From assembly GCF_000744785.1 (NCBI RefSeq), contig NZ_JQMO01000003.1, forward strand, positions 4,154,001-4,218,000: DNA of 64,000 nt, in the 5' to 3' direction. Shown here in pieces: positions 60,783 to 64,000 of the stretch. The notes under the pieces were generated by a model. That model worked only from the letters and a program-made list of their open reading frames with translations, was not told the DNA's origin and searched no databases. The stretch's first letter is position 1. Each line of letters starts with the position of its first letter. Made by a program: the position numbers and the translations under genes. This DNA comes from Kitasatospora azatica KCTC 9699 (GTDB taxonomy: Bacteria > Actinomycetota > Actinomycetes > Streptomycetales > Streptomycetaceae).

Positions 60783-62126
60783 TCAGGCCGCCGTCGGCAT
60801 GGTCAGGTCGGTCGGCAGGTCGCGGTAGCGGCGCAGCGGGGAGAACCAGAGGGCCAGGGCGGCCAGCGGGACGCCGGCGCAGGTCAGCCACATGGCCGGG
60901 ACCAGACCGAGGACGTCGGCCAGGCCGCCGCCGAGGAGGGCGCCGAGCGGGATGGTGCCGTAGTTGAGGAAGGCGCCGCTGGCGGAGATCCGGCCGAGCA
61001 ACTCGGCGGGGGTGTAGCGCTGGGTGAAGGTGGCGCGCAGCACGTTGCCGGCCACCACACCGCCGGAGACCGCGAGGCCGCCGACCAGGAAGCAGAGCAC
61101 GCCGGCGCCGTCGGTGGTGAGCGGGATCAGCAGGACCAGTGAGGGCAGGCCGAGCAGGAAGAAGAGCATCGCCCGAGCCGTGCCGATCGCGGTGCCGACC
61201 CGGCGGGCCAGGGTGGCGCCGAGCACGCCGCCGATGCTGGCGGCACCGATCAGGGTGCCGAGCGCGCTCTCCGGCAGGCCGGCCTGCTTGATCAGGAAGA
61301 CCACCAGGATCGACTGGTAGGCCGTCAGGAAGAGGTTGGCCAGCGCGCCGTGCATCATGAACGGCCGCAGCCACGGGTCCCGGGTGACCAGCCGCAGGCC
61401 CTGGCGCACCTCGCCGAGCAGGGCCCGCTTCGGCCGCTCGGTGGGCTCCTTGACCGGTTCGCGCTGCTTGATCGCGGCGGTGGAGCCGAGCGAGATCAGG
61501 AAGGTCACGGTGTTGGCGAGCAGGCTGTTCACCGGTCCGAAGAGCTGGGCCAGGGCGCCGCCGGAGCCGAGGCCGACGATCTGCGCGGCCGAGGCGCTGC
61601 CGTGCAGCTTGGCGTTGCCCTCCGCGCGGTCCGTCTCGTCGACCAGGGTGGGCAGGTAGGCGGTGTAGGCGGTCTGGAAGAAGACCGCGCCGGCCCCGGC
61701 GCAGAGCGCCACCAGCAGCAGCTGGGGGTAGCTCAGCAGGCCCATGGCGGCGGCCACCGGGATGCTCAGGTAGCAGAGCAGCTGGACGGCGGCGGAGACC
61801 AGCATGACGGTCCGTCTGCGCATCCGGTCCACCCAGGCGCCGACCGGCAGGCCGATCAGCAGCCAGGGCAGCCAGGTGGCGGCGGGCAGCGCGCTGACCT
61901 CGAAGGCGCCGGCGTGCAGGGTGCCGACCGCGATCAGGGGTAAGGCCAGGCCGGTGACCGAGGAACCGTACTTGCCGGCCACCTCGCCGGTGAAGAGCAG
62001 TCGGAAGTCGCGGTGGCGGCGCAGCAGGCTCCGGCGGCGGTCGGCGGCCGGGGCGTGCGGGGTGGTGGTGCCTGCGGTGGTGGCGGCAGTGGTGGCGGTG
62101 GCAGCAGCGGTGGCGGTGGTCTTCAT
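60783..62126 (-). CDS. MFS transporter (multidrug efflux, enterobactin-exporter-like)
   Basis: A 447-residue membrane protein with 12 likely helices. It opens with a low-complexity Thr/Ala tract of about 30 residues, then FRLLFTGEVAGKYGSSVTGLALPLIAVGTL, typical of the DHA3/EntS-like group, and IGLPVGAWVDRMRRRTVMLVSA, the A motif. Its ATG overlaps the stop of the regulator gene (ATGA), so both are translated together. Export of a drug sensed by the ArsR-type partner is likely. The Thr/Ala tract is coded by repeated GCC/ACC-type codons and may vary in length. Confidence 0.9.
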   Translation of the reverse strand: MKTTATAAATATTAATTAGTTTPHAPAADRRRSLLRRHRDFRLLFTGEVAGKYGSSVTGLALPLIAVGTLHAGAFEVSALPAATWLPWLLIGLPVGAWVDRMRRRTVMLVSAAVQLLCYLSIPVAAAMGLLSYPQLLLVALCAGAGAVFFQTAYTAYLPTLVDETDRAEGNAKLHGSASAAQIVGLGSGGALAQLFGPVNSLLANTVTFLISLGSTAAIKQREPVKEPTERPKRALLGEVRQGLRLVTRDPWLRPFMMHGALANLFLTAYQSILVVFLIKQAGLPESALGTLIGAASIGGVLGATLARRVGTAIGTARAMLFFLLGLPSLVLLIPLTTDGAGVLCFLVGGLAVSGGVVAGNVLRATFTQRYTPAELLGRISASGAFLNYGTIPLGALLGGGLADVLGLVPAMWLTCAGVPLAALALWFSPLRRYRDLPTDLTMPTAA

Positions 62127-62770
62127 CAGGACTCCTCGGCGTTCATCAGCAGGGTCTGGAACTGGATCAGCACGGGCCGCGCCTCGGCCGGCACCGGCGC
62201 CTCGGGGTCCGGAACGTGACGGCCGATCACCTCCATCAGCTCGGCGCCGAGTGCGCTGAGCTGGGCCGGGGTCATCCGGACGTCGCCCCAGTCGGACATG
62301 TTTCCGGAGCCGATCCAGCCCCCGGTGAGCGGTTGGGCGAGCGCCTGCGCGGCCCGCTGGAAGCTGCGCTCCAGGTAGTGCCGCTTGTACTCGGACATCG
62401 CCTGGCTGGTCTCCGGGTCGAGGGTCAGCTCGCTGGTGTTGAAGACCAACTTCGGGCTGATCCGCCGCCACCAGCGCTCGCGCTTGGTGCCGCGGCCCTC
62501 CTCCTCCTCGATGAAGCCGTGCTCGGCGAGGTGGCGCAGGTGCCAGCTGACCGTGCCGGTGTTCTCGCCGAGTTGCTCGGCCAGTCGGGCGGAGGTGCTC
62601 GGGCCCTGGTCGGTGAGCTGGTCCAGGATCCGCATCCGGAGCGGATGGGCCAGGGCCCGCAGGCTGCGCGGGTCGACGGTGCGGGCTTCGCGGGGTGTGT
62701 GCTCGGGTGCTGCGTTCGAGGGTGCCGCGTTCGCTTGTGCTGCGTTCTCGGGTGGCGTGCTCTCGCTCAT
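62126..62770 (-). CDS. ArsR-type winged-helix repressor
   Basis: A 214-residue regulator. The first 30 residues form an Ala/Asn-rich variable stretch. The winged helix begins SLRALAHPLRMRILDQLTDQGPSTSARLAEQLGENTGTVSWHLRHLAEHGFIEEEEGRGTKRERWWR, which is the drug-responsive ArsR/YdfH-type domain. No metal-binding Cys pair (CxC) is present, so arsenic or metal sensing is unlikely. The C-terminal domain (about residues 115-214) may bind the ligand. The ATG at 62770 is preferred. The gene is followed by the coupled MFS gene and preceded by twin operators. Confidence 0.9.
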   Translation of the reverse strand: MSESTPPENAAQANAAPSNAAPEHTPREARTVDPRSLRALAHPLRMRILDQLTDQGPSTSARLAEQLGENTGTVSWHLRHLAEHGFIEEEEGRGTKRERWWRRISPKLVFNTSELTLDPETSQAMSEYKRHYLERSFQRAAQALAQPLTGGWIGSGNMSDWGDVRMTPAQLSALGAELMEVIGRHVPDPEAPVPAEARPVLIQFQTLLMNAEES

Positions 62771-62786
62771 GGCAGGAACTCTAGCT

Positions 62787-62832
62787 TGCAGAGAGTTCTC
62801 TGCATAGCGATATCTGCAGAGAACTCTCTGCA
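62787..62832. promoter_or_regulatory. Twin 18-bp operators between ArsR and dgt genes
   Basis: TGCAGAGAGTTCTCTGCA (62787-62804) and TGCAGAGAACTCTCTGCA (62815-62832) are exact reverse complements of one another, and each is itself palindromic with 8-base arms. They start 17 bases upstream of the ArsR-type gene. Two dimers would bind 28 bases apart, blocking that promoter and perhaps touching the dgt promoter. Confidence 0.88.
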
Positions 62833-62891
62833 TCTTTGAGGCCTGCGCGCTGCCGCCGATCCGTCACTGCCGCGGCGTACCGTGTGACCCA

Positions 62892-64000
62892 ATGGACAAC
62901 GTCACGAAAGACGAGCACGCCGAAGCCCGCTGGGTGCCCGAGCCGGACAAGCGCCCCGGCCGCACCGCCTACCAGCGCGACCGCGCCCGGGTGCTGCACT
63001 CCGCCGCGCTGCGCCGACTGGCCGGCACCACCCAGGTGGTCGCCCCGATGCGCAGCGACTTCCCCCGCACCCGGCTCACCCACTCGCTCGAATGCGCCCA
63101 GGTGGGGCGGGAGTTGGGGGCCGCCCTGGGCTGCGACCCGGACTTGGTGGAGACCGCCTGCCTGGCCCATGACATCGGCCACCCGCCCTTCGGCCACACC
63201 GGCGAGGAGGCTCTGGACCAGGCCGCCGAGGCCTGCGGCGGATTCGAGGGGAACGCCCAGTCGCTGCGCATCCTGACCCGACTGGAGCCCAAGCGCTTCG
63301 CCCCGCAGGACGAGCAGCCGGCCCGGCTGGCCCCCTGGCCGGGCCGCAGCGTCGGCCTCAACCTGACCCGCGCCGCACTGGACGCCGCCACCAAGTACCC
63401 CTGGCCGCGCGGCGGCCACCCCACCGACCCGGACTCCGCCAAGTTCGGCGTCTACGGCGACGACCTGCCGGTCTTCCGCTGGCTGCGGTCCGGTGCGCCG
63501 CCCGGCGGCAAGTGCTTCGAGGCCACCGTGATGGACTGGTCCGACGACGTCGCCTACTCGACCCATGACGTGGAGGACGGCCTCTACGCCGGCCACATCG
63601 ACCCGACGGCGCTGCGCAGCCCCGAGGAGCGGGTCGAGCTCTTCAAGGTCGCCGAGCGGTACGCGCCCGGCGCCGAGCCGGAGGAGTTCGGCGAGGCGCT
63701 GGACCGCTTGCAGGCCGAGGAGTGGTGGCCGCGGGCCTACGACGGGACGGCCCGCGCCAGGGCCGGCCTGAAGGACCTCACCAGCCAGCTGATCGGCCGG
63801 TTCTGCCAGGCCGCCGAGCAGGCCACCCGGGCCAGGTACGGTCCGGGCCGGCTCACCCGGTACATGGCCGAGCTGGTGGTCCCGCGCTCGGTCCGACTGG
63901 AGTGCGCGGTGCTCAAGGCGGTCGCGGTGCGTTACGTGATGCAGCGCGACGAGCAGGCCAAGCTGCGGGCCAGTCAGCGGATCGTGATCGCCGAGCTGGC
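62892..64000 (+). CDS. dgt: Deoxyguanosinetriphosphate triphosphohydrolase (partial)
   Basis: The first 369 codons are in the window and the gene runs off its right end. The HD-domain dNTPase hydrolyses dGTP (and in this type other dNTPs) to the nucleoside and triphosphate. Family motifs: RTAYQRDRARVLHSAALRRLAGTTQVV, PRTRLTHSLECAQVGRELG (first metal His), ACLAHDIGHPPFGHTGEEAL (the HD pair) and VMDWSDDVAYSTHDVEDGL. The ATG at 62892 is 59 bases after the twin operators. It belongs to the core genome, and in other Streptomyces it is followed by dnaG. Confidence 0.94.
   Translation, partial: MDNVTKDEHAEARWVPEPDKRPGRTAYQRDRARVLHSAALRRLAGTTQVVAPMRSDFPRTRLTHSLECAQVGRELGAALGCDPDLVETACLAHDIGHPPFGHTGEEALDQAAEACGGFEGNAQSLRILTRLEPKRFAPQDEQPARLAPWPGRSVGLNLTRAALDAATKYPWPRGGHPTDPDSAKFGVYGDDLPVFRWLRSGAPPGGKCFEATVMDWSDDVAYSTHDVEDGLYAGHIDPTALRSPEERVELFKVAERYAPGAEPEEFGEALDRLQAEEWWPRAYDGTARARAGLKDLTSQLIGRFCQAAEQATRARYGPGRLTRYMAELVVPRSVRLECAVLKAVAVRYVMQRDEQAKLRASQRIVIAEL

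Noticed and set aside
62126..62770. Arsenic or metal sensing by the ArsR-type protein
   Set aside because: There is no ELCVCDL-type Cys pair or other metal site, and the partner is a drug-type MFS pump, not an arsenite exporter.

Overview
The window is high-GC actinomycete chromosome, and the gene order points to the Streptomycetaceae (Streptomyces or Kitasatospora type). The evidence is extreme third-position GC, frequent GTG starts, several leaderless promoters, an initiator tRNA without encoded CCA, a Zur-type zinc regulon, and the conserved runs hrcA-dnaJ-rsmE, rnz-phoH-ybeY-CBS protein-era, leuA, recO-uppS-zur-znuBCA-glyS and dusB-ppdK-dgt.

Layout. 1-11.7 kb is a compact housekeeping block, all on the + strand: the hrcA end, dnaJ, rsmE, a tricorn protease, a HIT protein, RNase Z, PhoH, YbeY, a DUF21/CBS membrane protein, a degenerate deaminase-fold protein, a 49-residue membrane microprotein, and era. 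11.7-15 kb is a small accessory patch on the - strand: a decayed LacI regulator with its palindrome still intact, a DUF89 phosphatase, and an M4 metalloprotease followed by an emfourin-type inhibitor. 15-24.4 kb returns to core genes: leuA with a leucine leader peptide and attenuator, a TerB-like protein, recO-uppS, and the zinc uptake operon znuA-znuC-znuB-zur with two Zur boxes over its promoter, then glyS.

24.5-46.4 kb is the main accessory region. It holds a NADAR protein, an MFS pump with a divergent MmyB-type regulator, Lrp and asparaginase, and a four-gene cassette (29.3-32.0 kb). That cassette joins an EspC-like small protein, a WXG-type protein with a C-terminal papain-like peptidase, a 127-residue unknown protein, and a lipoprotein that resembles chagasin (I42) inhibitors of papain-like enzymes. 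An initiator tRNA follows, then a secreted phosphoesterase fused to a GH16-like domain, a 2307-residue secreted RHS toxin with a papain-fold deamidase tip and an Imm35-like immunity gene, two small hypothetical genes, and a NarL-type two-component system with a DUF4097-like partner.

46.5-51 kb is core again (dusB, ppdK). 51-62.8 kb is variable: a secreted RNase Sa homologue, an AbiEi/DUF559-like protein, a GNAT acetyltransferase, a PAC2 protein, an SGNH lipoprotein, a TetR/MFS/SnoaL-like unit, a DUF2568 protein, an AraC remnant, an ECF sigma with a membrane partner, and an ArsR/MFS pair with twin operators. The window ends inside dgt.

Two themes recur. First, hydrolases sit beside candidate inhibitors or immunity proteins: M4 protease with emfourin, papain-like effector with chagasin-like lipoprotein, RHS deamidase with Imm35. 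Second, local regulators sit beside clear symmetrical operators. All family assignments come from reading the sequence; no database search was run.
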